Assembly: GCA_004335835.1 (NCBI GenBank)
Contig: RWJK01000108.1
Span: 1 to 64,000, forward strand
Length of the DNA stretch: 64,000 nt
Direction of reading: 5' to 3'
From: Scenedesmus sp. ARA3
Lineage: Eukaryota; Chlorophyta; Chlorophyceae; Sphaeropleales; Scenedesmaceae
Positions 23,054-36,000 of the stretch are shown here, one piece after another. Numbering within the stretch: the first letter of the stretch is position 1; each line of letters opens with the position of its first letter. The position numbers and the translations under genes were made by a program. The notes below the pieces were generated by a model. That model worked only from the letters and a program-made list of their open reading frames with translations. It had not been told where the DNA came from and ran no database searches.

Positions 23054-24650
23054 GAGTAGGGCCAGCCAGGAGTCTGTAACTTTACATCACAATCAAGCAA
23101 GTGCTTGAAGTAGGGCCCATAAGGGCATAGACGGTGATAGACTGCCTGTGTGCGTCCTGCAGTGTGGATGCCGAACCATTGCCGAAACCATTGCCGCAAC
23201 TGCGGCACTGTACAGCACCACCTGACAGGTTGCGAACAACCAGAGTTTTTGTTGAAGGATATGCGCGGCAACAGCGCAATGTACAGTCTGTGCTGAGACG
23301 TGTCCTGAGGATGTGTCTGTCACGCACACCAACCGTCACAAGTGTGGTATGCTGCTGTGACTAGTGCTCTGGTTGTCAGCACGCTGCGAATGTGTGCATT
23401 GCTTTGCATGGCATGGCCAGGCCACGTGCACACAGCTACTTCTGCTCAGCAACCAGCATTACATGCATGTCAGTTACACAAATCGCGCTGGCTGCATCTT
23501 TTTCAGTGTGTCTATGGCACTTGCGAGCAGCGCATCTTGCAAAAGGAGGGAATTTTGCTATCCAAGTTGATGTCTGCAATGATCAGGGGTAAAACCGCAC
23601 AAATCAGGATGGGTCGTGCTTGAACTTGATGGCAGTGGTGCTTGTGATGAGATGTGGGTTGTGTGACAGCCTGTGCATTGCAGGTGTGCTTGCTGTTACC
23701 TGGGGAGTGTCGATGTATGTAACCTCAAGTTGCCCCCCAACCACTGCTTTTGCATGTAGGTGTTGCAGACACCAGGCTGGCATTTTGAACGACAGGAGCG
23801 GCATGTTGGTATGCCGCAAGTGCCTTCTTTTCTGACTAGAACGCCAAGCGCAGTGAACACACAAGGAACAGGCATGATCTTTGTAGCAGCAACTGCTGGT
23901 TACCCATGCACGATGTTGCACGCCCGTGCAGCGCAGTACGATGCGCAGTGTGCAGTATTGCTGCCAACAACGGGAGCACACACCAAATGTTAAAGCGCAT
24001 GCTGTGCCTGGCAGCATTGCACTCTGCAAGATGCTGCAGAAGCCACACAGCGGGTTGGTTCCCTCCATCTGGATGGCAGTGTTTGCACAGGTTGTTTGTG
24101 CCTTGAAAGCTCAGCCGCGTCAACATAACCTCCTGACAAACAGCAGCAAGCGTGGCCACTGACACAATGTTGCATTGACTGCCAGGCGAATAGAGGCGTC
24201 ACCAACTCATCTGCCACAGCGTGGCAGCCTCAGCCAGGAGCTAATTTGCAATCAGCAGCAAAGAACGGCAACCACTGAGTGTCAGCAGCCATGCACCAAC
24301 CGCCCAGAACTGTTCCGTAACACCCATAGAGCAAGTACGTTGACTCAAGCAGCACGAAGTAATGTACACGCTACTAATGTACAAACCACCCAGAGCAGCA
24401 CTTCAAACAACTGCGACACGTGCTGCTTACCAGAAAATCCGACTGCACGGGCCATTGCGCAAGGTGCACGCATGCTTGCAGGCAACAACCAGTGTGACCT
24501 GCTGAGCAGCGCAGCACACGGGGGGCCTACTGTGCATGGAGCATCTCCAACTGCATGCCTGCTCAACACAGGCAAACACACACGGACAACTGCTCTTTAG
24601 TATTCACCCTCGCATATCATTGAACGCTCCCTTTCCTCGAGCAACATCCG
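23054..24650. other. convergent intergenic region, no gene seen
   Basis: Between the 3' ends of the amidoligase (+) and the AlgH-type gene (-). Many short open frames overlap on both strands without domain signatures. I see nothing else to annotate. Confidence 0.4.
23075..23079 (+). terminator. TGTAA polyadenylation-type signal
   Basis: TGTAA is the usual green-algal nuclear polyadenylation signal. Here it lies 22 bases after the amidoligase stop codon. Assignment is by motif and position only. Confidence 0.5.
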
Positions 24651-24724
24651 TCACTCGTCAAAATCATCCTCCTTTGCCATGCTGGCATAATCACCGCCCA
24701 TGAGCCCCAGCACCTGCGCACGCG

Positions 24725-24767
<43 letters not shown>

Positions 24768-27700
24768 TCAGTTTGTCATCTCTGACGCCACCAGAGCTCA
24801 ACCTCAGAGCCCCACTGTGACGCAGCCTCCAGCCAGTTGTACAGTACACCTTGCATGCCTCAACCAATCAACTCAATTAACAACAGTATACACCATTCAA
24901 GCATCTCTCATGCACAGCGTGGCAGATTCGGCTGAGCCAAACAAAGGTCATTGAAGCGAAGGTGATGCATTGCGTGGCAGTGCACGTGGTCCAGAGCATG
25001 GTGTGCACGACATGATCCAGTAGGCCAGCAACACCCTCTCCTCACCTCCCTCCAGAGGGGCTTGGGTAACTGCAGGACCTGCTTCAAGCACAAGTTGCGC
25101 GACCCAGCAGCAGTGTACCTGCACGGCAGAGCAAACACAACCGTGCCAAGTCGTGACGTGTGCATCAAGGCTTATGCAGCTGGCAGCATGTGCATGCAGG
25201 CAACAGCTGGGCAAGGCATAGCATACTGCAGCGCGCAACAAACATGCACCAGGTTTATCCCAGCCGCACCAGCTTGAGGCCAATCACAGCAGGGCATGTG
25301 CAAGTAATATTGCACAACGGATGCAAATGCATGCACGACATCACTGCACTCAGTCGCTCACCATTTGCCCTTGTCAATCTCCTGCTGCAGCTCATTGCCC
25401 TCCCACACCATCGCCCCACAGAAGAACTTGAAGTTGTCCGCAGCAATGAGCCCGCCAGCAGCCTGCAGCAGGTATGAGCAACACAAGCAGGAAGAGGGGC
25501 AACTTTGCAAGTACAGCCCATCCCCAAGTTAGGCACACAGCTGCTGGCAGCAACAAACAAGAGGGCTGTGCACCCCAAAGGGCCATCCTGCAGTCAAGCT
25601 AGCGAATCAAACAAACAGCAGCACTGTTTTCATGATCCACTGCTCAACATCACCGCGCATGCAGTGCATGCAACAGTTGCTTCCTCAGTGCTGGTAGCCG
25701 TGGCGTGCTGTGCTACCCACCGCCTTGACTGCAGCTGCCTCGCCACCCACATACACGCCAGGGGCAAGCGCCACCGACCCTTCCAAGTTATGGCCGTGCA
25801 GAATGTGGAAAACCTGCAGGGCACAGGCAGCAAAGAGCCAAGCAGCACAGACCTCTGTGTCGACGACGGCATTACAGCGATATAACACGCCTGCATTCGG
25901 CTGTTACAGGTGCCGCTGGTGGCATGCTGTGATACAGAACAACCTGCTGCCGCGCTGCTGACAAAGTAATTGTGATCACCCGAGCTTTCAACACAAGCGA
26001 CTTGCGCATACATGCAGCTGATACCCACCCCCAGCTGTGCCGAACATTCCAAGCAGATGACTGCTGCAACCCTGTAGCCGTCCATCTGTCAGCACCCTGC
26101 TGCCACCTCCCTTCAAGTTCCTCTCCCCACACTCTCCTTCACCCACGCCACGCTAGCTCACTCACGTCTTGCCGCACCATGCCGCCACAGTACACGCGGC
26201 TCTCCGCAAACGTGTCCTGCATGCCTGCAGGCGCCCCTATGATGGCAAACTTGAGCCCTCCCCGCCCTACGCCCAGCTTGAGGCTGCTGGGCCTGTTGAG
26301 GATGAGGCCCACGCTGCCTGCAGGGGAGTGCTGCACCAGTAGCACCACAGCCTGCGGACAGGCATTGCAGCAGCATAAATGCAGCCAGCAGGAGAATCAG
26401 TGTGCTGGACTATCAGTACACCAGCAGCACCACAACCTGCATAAGGTGGCCAGCAGGCACGTATAATGAGTACAATTGCGCTGGATGTATGAAAACACGC
26501 GGAGGCTGCTGGGCCTGTTGAGGATGAGGCCCACGCTGCCTGCAGGGGAGTGCTGACCCAGCAGCACCACTGCCTGCAGGACAGGCAATGCAGCAACATT
26601 GAGGCATATATCAACTGAGTATGCTGGATGTACCAATCTACATGGGTTGAGAATCACTTTTCTTTTGCCCAACTCAGCCCCCATGTTGGAAATGCAGCCA
26701 GCACAGATAAGTCAGATAAAAGGGACCCGCCACATCAGTGTGTGCACAGCAACAACGCCTGCCAGCCTAGCTGCTGAGCTGCCGGGAGCACTGCCAGCCA
26801 TCACACTCGACTGCAGCCTGCTGCCATCATCTCCTGTGTGCTGCGCGCTACCCGTCAAGTTGCACAGCTGCTGTACTGCACTGCCACACCTGTTCATACT
26901 GACCCTCCAATGCTGCATAACCCTGTCACTGCCCTGACGGCACACTGAACTGGCACATTCCATGCGCTGCTGGCACAGGTACTGTTTGATGTATAGGCAT
27001 GCCATTTCCACACCTGCCAGTACTTGTCTGTATCAGGCACATCCCGTGAGGCCAGCAGCAGGCCGCCCACTTCCGGCTGCGCTGTGGCATGCGCCCACGT
27101 CTCCTCGCCAGCCAGCGAGGGGTTCTGCACCTGCAGCAGCCTGCTGTTCTCCTCAGACACGCGGCTGGCCCAGTTCACCTTGCCTGCAAAGGTCAGCACA
27201 CCGCAGGGCAAAGGAGAGCAGAGCAAAGTAGAGAGGGCAAGCAGGGCGGCATTACTCAAGCGTTTGAGTGGATGAGCAATGCTTCCAGTCCTCTGGGCAG
27301 TAGCTTACAACCACATGAAACAAATGAAAAGGGACAGCTGGTATGTATACAATGTCTAATTGATGCTTCTGCTTGTTGGCAGTGTGCTGTTATGCAGGAA
27401 ACAGTGCCGGTGCTTGCAGGAACAGTGCTGCACATAGCTACGGCCTGAGCTGTGCTTCATTTGCACAGATGCAGCCTGTTGCTGGTGGTGCAGATGCACC
27501 ACCCACCTGCATCAGCAACAAGCTTTGCCCTGAACTCTCTCCAGTCGCCTGCACAGCAGCAGGAGCAGTTGCAAACCATGTGCAGCAGCATGTGTTGAGC
27601 GCTGTACAGCCTGCAGCTACACCTACATGGTGCACCGCATTGTATGCGGCAGAGCCTGCAAGCAGCTTGACCTGGCGAACAGATACACTTGTTTCACAGC

Positions 27701-27886
27701 ATTGGAGAGCATCGGTTGACATTTGCTGCATCTCTACCCACCATAGAGGGTAGGTGTCTCTGCTGCTTCCCCAGTGTCGTCTGCTGCTGCTCTAGTGTGG
27801 TGCCGCAGTGCCGATCTCGGGGACTGCTGCACACGACGTGCTACTTTGCAACTACGACACGGTTGCACCTGCTGGAGCGCCAGCAT
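24651..27886 (-). CDS. AlgH/YqgE (UPF0301) family protein, plastid-type, 7 exons, 276 aa
   Basis: Exons: 27886-27742, 27183-27014, 26351-26166, 25813-25721, 25462-25362, 25118-25046, 24713-24651; the sum is 831 bases with all phases agreeing. The first exon encodes MLALQQVQPCRSCKVARRVQ and on, Arg/Ser-rich and acid-free, like a chloroplast transit peptide. The mature part shows the family landmarks: VGGLLLAS, VVLLVQHSPAGSVGLILNRP (about 107-126), YCGGMVRQD, VFHILHG, VYVGGE, FFCGAMVWEGNELQQEI, then QLPKPLWREVLGLMGGDYASMA near the end. UPF0301 proteins occur in bacteria and in plant plastids; their biochemical role is unsettled, so I give none. The last intron carries a (CAG)n tract at about 24735-24767. 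Confidence 0.88.
26419..26605 (-). repeat. two partial copies of AlgH exon 3 start
   Basis: A copy at about 26502-26605 repeats the acceptor, AVVLLGQHSPAGSVGLILNRPS and the adjacent intron bases of the real exon at 26351-26166, then runs into unrelated sequence. A shorter one at about 26419-26443 repeats only the acceptor plus about 19 coding bases. Because intron bases are copied too, these are DNA duplications. Confidence 0.8.
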
Positions 27887-28930
27887 GTTCAGTGAACTGC
27901 TCTACAGCATGCCCAAGCACGTAAGCTCCAATGGCACAGGCCAGGACTCGCCGCAGCAGATATTAACTCATACAAAAGGTACAGTCCGATAATTGCCGCG
28001 AAGTGTAAGTAATTAGACCATTGTACTTGCCCTTGCGTATACCCGTGCCAATTCACCTCACTAAGCGGGTGGTCAAGACGGTGCACCACAGCAGGGCCCT
28101 AGCGTCTGCTCATGTAACTTGCGATGTACAGCAGCACAACTGTCGGGTGCACGACATGTTACCGTCATACTCAAATCGCGCCTACACATCGGCTTTCTGT
28201 GCTGTGCTGCTCGGCAGAAGATAAACCCTGGACAACAGTGGGGCAGAATGCTACTGCTGTGGCACACTGCGCTGCTACCGGTGGACGCCTTCCCTTGCGT
28301 GCTGAGCTGTGCATAGGAATTGCGCTGAATTATACTGCCCTAGTGTTCTGCCTGCATGCTACATGTTTTACGTCCATGCGACAGCCTTGCTCAGCTTGAT
28401 CCATCCATTGCTGCACATCAGCAACATTGAACACATCAGATGCACTGAAGAACAGATGTGTTTGCAGATGTGCGAATCCACTTTAGTTACCCCAGTCTTC
28501 CAGCAATGGTCACTACACATGGCTGCAACCAAAGACAGGCGAGCAACCCTTCCGTTCCACACTTCCAAACTGTTGAGGACTGAGCGCTGTGTCATCTGTG
28601 CAAGATGCGCTGCGCAAACTACTCAACGCTACACCAGCAGCACAAACGGCTGGTTGCAAACACTTGAACCGGAGTAATCAACGCTGGCTTATTCTGCTGC
28701 CAGCCCATGCAGGAAACGCCCAAACAAACAAGCTTACTTCTAATTGCTGCAATAAGAAAAACAGCTGAAGCCACAGGGCTCCAGCCTCAACATGCTACCC
28801 GCCTACATGCAATGCAATGCACACACAGAAGCTCTGCAGCTTCGCGTTTCATACTGCAAACTGCAGCAAGTGCAACATGCTGCACATCACAACTCTGCTT
28901 GTGTTACTCAGCAAGGACCTGGTGTGTCCT
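27887..28930. other. intergenic, AlgH promoter and fasciclin 3' side
   Basis: No convincing exon. A plus-strand open frame at 27774-27992 runs antisense over the AlgH first exon. Nothing else stands out. Confidence 0.4.
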
Positions 28931-30953
28931 TCAAGGGGTGTTGGCAACAGTGTTGCCAGCTGCATTGCCAGCGTTGTTGGCGGCGTTGGCAGTGTTGTTG
29001 GCAGCGTTGTTGGCGGCGTTGGCAACATTGTTGGCAGCGTTGTTGCCAGCGTTGTTGCCGGCATTGTTGGCAGCATTGTTGCCAGCATTGTTGCCTGCAT
29101 TGGTGCCAGCGTTGGTGCCAGCGTTGTTGCCAGCGTTGGTGCCAGCGTTGGTGCCTGCTGGCTCTGCGTTGGGTGCGACCGTTGTGTTTGCTCCAACTGC
29201 GGGGGACGTCTCAGTGGGTGGCGTGCCGGCGGTGTTGGCAGCTGGGGCGGTAGGGGTGGTGGCGGCTGGGGTGGTGGTCTGCGTGCCTTCAGGGCCAGTG
29301 GCGTTGGCGGTTGTGTTGGCGGCGTTGGCAGCGTCCATTCCTGCAGCGGGTGCAGCTGGCGCTGCTGCTGTTCCATTCTCAGCGGGTGCAGGGCTGGTGG
29401 CGTTCACGACGACAACAGTCACGTTGGTGGCGTTGGCAGCGAAGGCGTTGGCAGCGCCAGTACCAGGCAGGGTGGCGTTTGCTGGTGGCAGCAGCACGCT
29501 GTCGATCACGTGGATGGTGGAGTTCCCGGCAATGATGTCGGGCACGACAACGCTTGCGTTGTTGCTGTCGCCAATGAAGGTGATGTTTGGCGTGCCGGTG
29601 GTGTTGTCAACGTTGACAGTCAGGTTGGCACCTGGCAGCGCAGTCTCGACGCTGGCGCCGGTGGTGAGGTTGCTGCTGTTGAGGGCACCGGATGGGATGA
29701 CGTGGTAGGCGAGGATGGTGGTCAGCTGGGTCTGTGTGGCAGTAGAGACAACAGGGAGAGGCAAGCAGCAATAAGGAAGGCAGGACGCAGCAGGCAGACA
29801 GCAAGAAGATGAGGTTAGGTGTCAGCTGTAAAGGCAGATGCAGAAAGTGAGCATGGGCATGTACTTGCATGCAACGACAAGCAGCCAGCAACAGCAGCAA
29901 GGGCGCTGGCATGCCGGGGTTTCCGTCTGTTGGGAGTCTGATGCATGCGCAATGTTCTTGCAGTGTCGCCATTTGCATGCGCTGCTGAGGACCCGTGTGC
30001 ACTGCAGATTGCCAAGGTGCTGCTGTAGCACTGGATTTGTTACCTTGTGACATTCGACGGCCACATCGTCTGCACACGCTTGACAGCGTTGCAACATACT
30101 TCCTTTNNNNNNNNNNNNNNNNNNNNNNNNNNNNNNNNNNNNNNNNNNNNNNNNNNNNNNNNNNNNNNNNNNNNNNNNNNNNNNNNNNNNNNNNNNNNNN
30201 NNNNNNNNNNNNNNTCTTCTTCACACCTGCCAACTCACGGCATTTCATAACCTGTAGCTGTAACTGTTACGCTGACTAAGCATAACACTGTTATAACAGC
30301 TGAACCTAGAAGCGCAGTGCCTCAGGCTGACTCTTTTATCACAGAAGGTGTACACACAGGAGCTGCAACACCTTTCCATCCTTACTCTGGCTGTGGTAGA
30401 TCACACCACAAAGCTTCAGTGAAGTCTATCAGTCAGCGCTGTGTGTAGCCTACACCTTCACCCCCTCCCAAAAGAGAAGACTGAGGCACAAGCAAGCCAT
30501 CACAAGCCAACACTAGCACCAAACAACCGACAGGCAATGCAAACAAAGCGTGCCAACACAAACAATCCCGAACAAATCACAGACTACACTGCTGCTTGTA
30601 CGGCGACACCAAGCAGTGGCCAATGCAGCAACACATTTTTCTTCACCTGGTTGTCCAGCAGCTGCTCGTCTGTGCATGCATCACACACCCTGCCCACACG
30701 GACGGACAAATACATGCAATGCATGCTGGTGGCCTCCAGAAGGACTCTTGTGGCATGCGGCAGCATAGCACGAACTCTCACCTGGTTGGCCAGCAGCTGC
30801 TCAGCCGTGAGGTTTGCGGCTGCGAGGGTCTTGTTGAAGGCAGCATCGTTGGGCGCCAGGATGGTCCAGGAGGTCTCGTTGGTGAGAGCAGAGCCCACGC
30901 CAGAGGCGTTGACAGCAGCCATCAGGGTGGTCAGGTTGGCTGCACAGCAAGAC

Positions 30954-30987
<34 letters not shown>

Positions 30988-31769
30988 GCAGCAGCAGCGG
31001 AGTGCGGCTGTGTGAGAGGTATGAATTAGCAGTAGATACTAAGCAGCAGTTGAGCATCATGCCAGCACATGCGGGATCAGCAGAATCAGATCTGCAGCAC
31101 AGCATGATGCCAACAGATGCCAGATCAACAGGGATCTTATCCAACATGAACAAAGGATCTTCAAACTTGCCATCACAATGCCTGGCTGTGATTGTTACCT
31201 GCTGCTGTGGTGTTGGCAGCGTTGATGGCATCTGCCAGAGACGGGAAGGTAGCAGTGGCATTGCCTGTGGTGTTAGCGGCTTCAGCACCAGGGGCTGCAG
31301 CACCAGCTGCTGGTGCAGTTGCATTGGTTGCGTTGGCAGCAGTGTCGTTCGCAACAATCACAGCAGCAGGCACCACCACAGCATTGGCAACTGCAGGGCT
31401 GGGGGATGCCTCAGTTGGTGCGGCGCTTGTCTCATTGGCTGCAGGCGCTGGGGATGCTGCTGCTGTGTTGGCTGCTGCTGCGTTGGGTGCAGTGCCGTTT
31501 GCTGTGGCGTTGTCGGGGACTACCGCTGCATTGGGAACCACCACAGCAACTACTGGGCTAGGAGAGACTTCGTTTGCTGCCGGTACTACGGGGCTTGGGC
31601 TGACCTCCGTGGCTGCAGGGCTAGCGGGCGCTGTTGTTGATGGGGGCACCTCGTTTGCTGCCGGAGAGGGTGGCGTGTTGGCTTCCTGCCTCAGCTGCCT
31701 TGCGGAAGCTGAGGATGCTACCAGGCACAGCAATACGCTGGCAGCGAGGCACAGAGCGATCGCACGCAT
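28931..31769 (-). CDS. secreted fasciclin (FAS1) domain protein with Asn/Ala/Gly repeat tail, 3 exons, 509 aa
   Basis: Exons 31769-31199, 30939-30782, 29731-28931 (1530 bases). A clear signal peptide (ALCLAASVLLCLVASSASA) is followed by a Pro/Ser/Thr/Ala-rich, Asn-rich linker with several SPSP-type motifs, resembling glycosylated algal wall proteins. The FAS1 domain spans introns 1 and 2: DAINAANTT, NLTTLMAAVNASGVGSAL, WTILAPNDAAFNKTL (the H1 box), then TQLTTILAYHVIPSGAL and STIHVIDSVLLPP (the H2 box). The tail alternates NAG, NNA and TNA triplets over about 75 residues and stops without a hydrophobic GPI-anchor signal. Many N-x-T/S sites suggest N-glycosylation. A cell-wall or matrix adhesion role is the family expectation. 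Intron 2 contains the N gap, so an additional exon hidden there cannot be excluded, although the phase is continuous without one. Confidence 0.88.
30107..30214. other. assembly gap (108 N)
   Basis: A run of N inside intron 2 of the fasciclin gene. Its true length may differ from 108. Confidence 0.99.
30651..30679 (-). repeat. ghost of fasciclin exon 2 donor end
   Basis: Encodes DEQLLDNQ followed by a GTGA donor, echoing AEQLLANQ and its donor at the real exon end (30782). Only about 25-30 bases survive. Confidence 0.6.
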
Positions 31770-33023
31770 GTTTGCAACTCGGGGGTTTCAGATGCGCCCA
31801 GCGCGTAGATGTACTGCTGCTGTGTGCTGAATAATGGAAAAGGAAACAAAGCGATAGATCACGCAATTTGAGAGTGTAGGAGGCTTTATGCTGGTGGATC
31901 GACCTGTCATGCATGGCTCCAAGGTTTCCGCGTAACGGCCGTTACATGTGCGTGGAGTTGAGCTGCCGACAGGTGCCGCCCATCCGTCAGCACGAATCAT
32001 GCTCGAACGGCTGTCTGGCACCTCGATGCCAGTAAAACCACGCAAAACAACATTAATACCACATCAAGTCACGTACCGCAGAACACCAACATGCTTGCTG
32101 CCTTGGCAGTCGACCTGCGCACGCATCGTCCGACATGCCAGCCTGGCAGGTCACACGCAGTTGGCAGAGCATCATGTCAGTTTCATGATGGGGTGAGCCA
32201 CCGATCAGCATGAGATCACCAGGAATCCGTAGAGTTCATTTGTATCACAGCTTTGCACTTGCAGCCTGTTAAACTGTAAAACAGAAGGCACTCAACACCA
32301 ATGTTCTGAAACAATGAAACTGCGCAAGCTGCACCAATCAGAAATTTGGGTGGAAAGCGCATGAGCAGTCTTTGAAATAAGACTTGTATATCTGCCTGTC
32401 CTTTGCTGGCCAGCAGCACCCATAAACCACCCAATAACCACAAAGTAGGCGCAAAGTCAACGTCAGTGGCTGACCTCAGCACCAGAACATTGGACCAACA
32501 GTTGTATATCAGAAGTAAGGCATGCCGTGCCGGCATTGACAGCTGCACAAAAGTATGTACAGTGTACATTATTATCAACAAGCTGCGCGAGACTTAAGTT
32601 GCAATTGGTGCTTCAGTGACAGCCTGCACACCCTCCACCCCTGCCCACGCACGATGCATGAACTGTAGCTGGCTGCAGCAACCATTGCGTCAAGCTGAAT
32701 CTCGACAGCACTGCCAGCTGCGGCAGCGTCAGCACCCATCATGCTGTACACTCCTTTGCCTGCTCCTCCTGCTGCTGCTGCTGCGGTCACAATGATGCTG
32801 CATTCAGCTGTGCGTGCATTTTCCTGGAGTCACACATGTGCTGGGTCGCTTGCCCTGTGCAGAGCTGTGAGCTTTGAGAACAGACTTTGCCAACAGAAAG
32901 CAGCACCACTGCCAAAGAACACAGCACTGCATGCATGCACATCACCGCACACATGTACTACAGCATGCTGCTGCCCAAATGATCACACATTGAGTTGCCA
33001 GGCTCTCTCCACTTGCCCAAGCA
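31770..33023. other. intergenic, fasciclin promoter / amine oxidase 3' side
   Basis: No supported coding exon. A minus-strand frame at 32575-32790 lacks a domain and a clear ATG context. The region should contain the amine oxidase 3' untranslated region; I found no TGTAA close to its stop codon. Confidence 0.4.
31932..31945. promoter_or_regulatory. perfect 14-base palindrome upstream of fasciclin gene
   Basis: GTAACGGCCGTTAC is self-complementary and contains two opposed AACGG/CCGTT cores, a Myb-type recognition sequence in plants. It lies 163 bases upstream of the fasciclin start codon. Function is inferred from motif and position only. Confidence 0.35.
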
Positions 33024-36000
33024 TCACAGCTTTGACCTGATGTTGCTGGTGACAACCTGCACCCCTGCAGCCCCACCACTGGCAGCACCAGGTGCGACAG
33101 CACAGCAGCTGCCATCGCCGGCAACGCTAGCGCCAGCCCCACTGCTGCTGCTGCTGCTGCTGCTGCTGTGCTTAGTGTCCTCAGGCGGCACATCCAGTGC
33201 TGGGTTGCTTTCAAAAAAGCCAAATGGCTTCATGAGGAACCCAACCTGCGTTGGCACAAGCACAGCAACAGCACGAGAACAAAGAGAACAGGCAGCCGCT
33301 GTTAGGGTAGATTACCACCATGCCATGTCCTTTCTACACTCCTAAAATTCCTGATGCAAGCACCATTGTGTCATGCAGCAGCTAAGGCATGACAATGCAG
33401 CTGCCGCCACCTGTGGCAGCATTTAAAAGCTGCCATCCATCACACCTGGTCGCAGGGCATCACTGGCGCGTCCTCGGGCCGCACGAAGTGGGTCACGCCA
33501 AAGGTCAGCCAGATGACGGGGTCGGCTCCCAGCAGCGAGCGGTCCTGCAGCAGCAGCGGCAGCAGCAGCAGCAGCAGCCAATGTAGGCAGCCGTATTCAA
33601 CAAAGCAGCAGACAAAACCACACACAGCATACATGGGTAGACGGCATGCCTGATGGATCGAGCTGCTGTTGCGTGGTTGAGTCAGGACTTGCATGCTGCA
33701 GCATCCACGTGCTTTGCAATGCCACACCAGCAGGCAACACCCCGCATTCAGCCAGCGCACCCGCTGTAGCTGCTGCTGTTGCTGCATCAGTGCAACCGTG
33801 CAGTGCTTGTACTACTGCCATCAAATACTTGTCCAAGCAACAGCTGATGCAAGGCCCCACGCCCGCCCACCTGCTGCGTCCACCGGCGCAGCCCTGCGTC
33901 CTGCCAGCTCTGGAACACATACTTGCCAGCAGGGTACAGCTGGCCCTCCTCATACGGCGTCACCCCGATGGTTCTTCGTGGTGAACAGCATGCACACAAG
34001 ACACACCAACAGCTACAGCTGCTGATGCAGCGCCCCAACATAGAATAGCGCTGTGGCTGTTCACTGCTGCTAGCCATAACCTAACCTCCGGCGCTATAAC
34101 CCCAGGCGCACCCACCTGCTGCGTCCACTGGCGCAGCCCAGAATCCTGCCAGCTCTGGAAGACATATTTGCCAGCAGGGTACAGTTGCCCTTCCTGGTAG
34201 GGCGTCACCCAAAGGTTCTTGGTGGTGAACAGCGCACGCCGCGCCACTGCGCTGTCAGGCTGCGCCAGCAGGCACGGCCCTGGGGCCGGGTAGATGTGGT
34301 AGGCCACCGGCTGGCCGCTGTTTATTTGCAGCAGCAGCAGCAGGGGACAGGCGGCAGCAGTGGTTATGAGCATGACATGTGAGGCTCATCATGAGCCTGC
34401 CAGCAGGCAGGGGCCAGGGGCAGGGCAGATGTGGCAGGCCACCTGCTGGCCGCTGTTGGCAGCAGTGGGCAGGTTGCAGCAGCAGAAACAGCACAGCAGA
34501 GGGTTTATAGAGGGTACAGTACAGCTGTGCTGCTTGCCCTAGAAGATCACAGGCATTTCCGAAGCCGTGCACATGTGAGTGCTGCAAGCAGTGCGCGCCA
34601 CAGCGCTGTCCGGCTGCGCCAGCAGGCAGGGGCCTGGGGCTGGGTAGATGTGATATGCCACCGGCTGACCACTGTTGTTGTTTGCAGCACGATCAACGGG
34701 AGGCAGGCGGCAGCAGTAGTTATGAGCACGACATGTGAGGCTCATGAAGAGCCTGCCAGCAGGCAGGGGCCTGGGGCTGGGTAGATATGGTAGGCCTCTG
34801 GCTGGCCGCTGTTGGCAGCAGTGGGCGGGTTGCAGCAGCAGCCGCAGCAACAGCAGGGCAGAGGGCTGTTATATATAACTACAGTACAGGGCTGCTGCCT
34901 TGCAATCAGTGCATGCCACTGCGCTGTCGGTCTGCGCCAGCAGCACGGCCCTGGGGCCGGGTAGATGTGGCAGCAGGGGGCAGGCTGCAGCAGTGATGAC
35001 CAACATAGCAGGTTTGTGTGAAGGCTGCCAGCAAGCAGACATCAGCGCCCTCACCTGTGCGGGTGCAGCTTTGCCGGGTTCTTGACGCGCCACACGCGGT
35101 TGAGGTCGTGCGCTGCGTTGCGCTGCGCGGCGTGCACGCGCGTGAGGTCTGTCTCTGTGCAGCTGAAGGCATTGCCTTCTGGATTTGAGGCACTGGAGGG
35201 CTGCTGCACTGCATTGAGCTGCACGGCAGGAGAGAGCACCACAGCACAAGCATTGCATTGCTGTTTTGCTGCACTGAAGGGATCTCCTGAACATGTTGCT
35301 GCCAAAGCAGGTAGCAGTCAACGGACATGGAGACGTGCGCGTGCTTAGGTATGACTGTCTGTCTAGTGTGCGCATACCCTGTTGCTAGGGGTTATGCTAC
35401 GCCGCAGGGACATTGTGGTAGCCTGGGTGGCTGCAGAGCACACCAGCACCCTCAAAAGTACTGCAGCTGTAGATGCAGCAGCAGCATTGAGCTATTTATT
35501 TTCACTGCATCAGGCTTGTTGCAGTGAATTTCCCACCTCGCTGACGATGAGGTTCCTGCCGCCGTTTTCATCATCCACAGCCATGTCCAGCCTCGCACTG
35601 AACAGGTGCTGGTGGTGTGCCGCATTCACGCCTGCGGAAAGACAAAAGAAAGGTAAGCTTGTCTTTGCAACATGCCCACTACAGCTCGGCAGACTTGAGC
35701 ACAGTGCCACTGGCAGCAGGCTATGGATGATTAGCGAAATACTAACTGACAAGTCAAACTTTAATGATAATCATCACCTGCTTGAATCAAAAACCTGATC
35801 TAAAAATCGGGTATCAGGTAAAAATACAAACTGATTTTATTACTTTTTACAATGGTCCAAATTCAAATGTAAATCACCTGCGCCCACCAGGATGCCGTGG
35901 CTGGGCTGCTCCTCCCCTGGTGACAGCAGGCTGGTGGACAGGATGCCCGTGAGCTTGATGTCCATGCCGATGGTGCCGTCCTGCAGAAAATAACACAACA

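Noticed and set aside
28707..29708. A 333-codon plus-strand open frame rich in Ala, Leu and Val.
   Set aside because: It lies antisense to the last fasciclin exon; the frame is open because of the repeat codons of the true gene.
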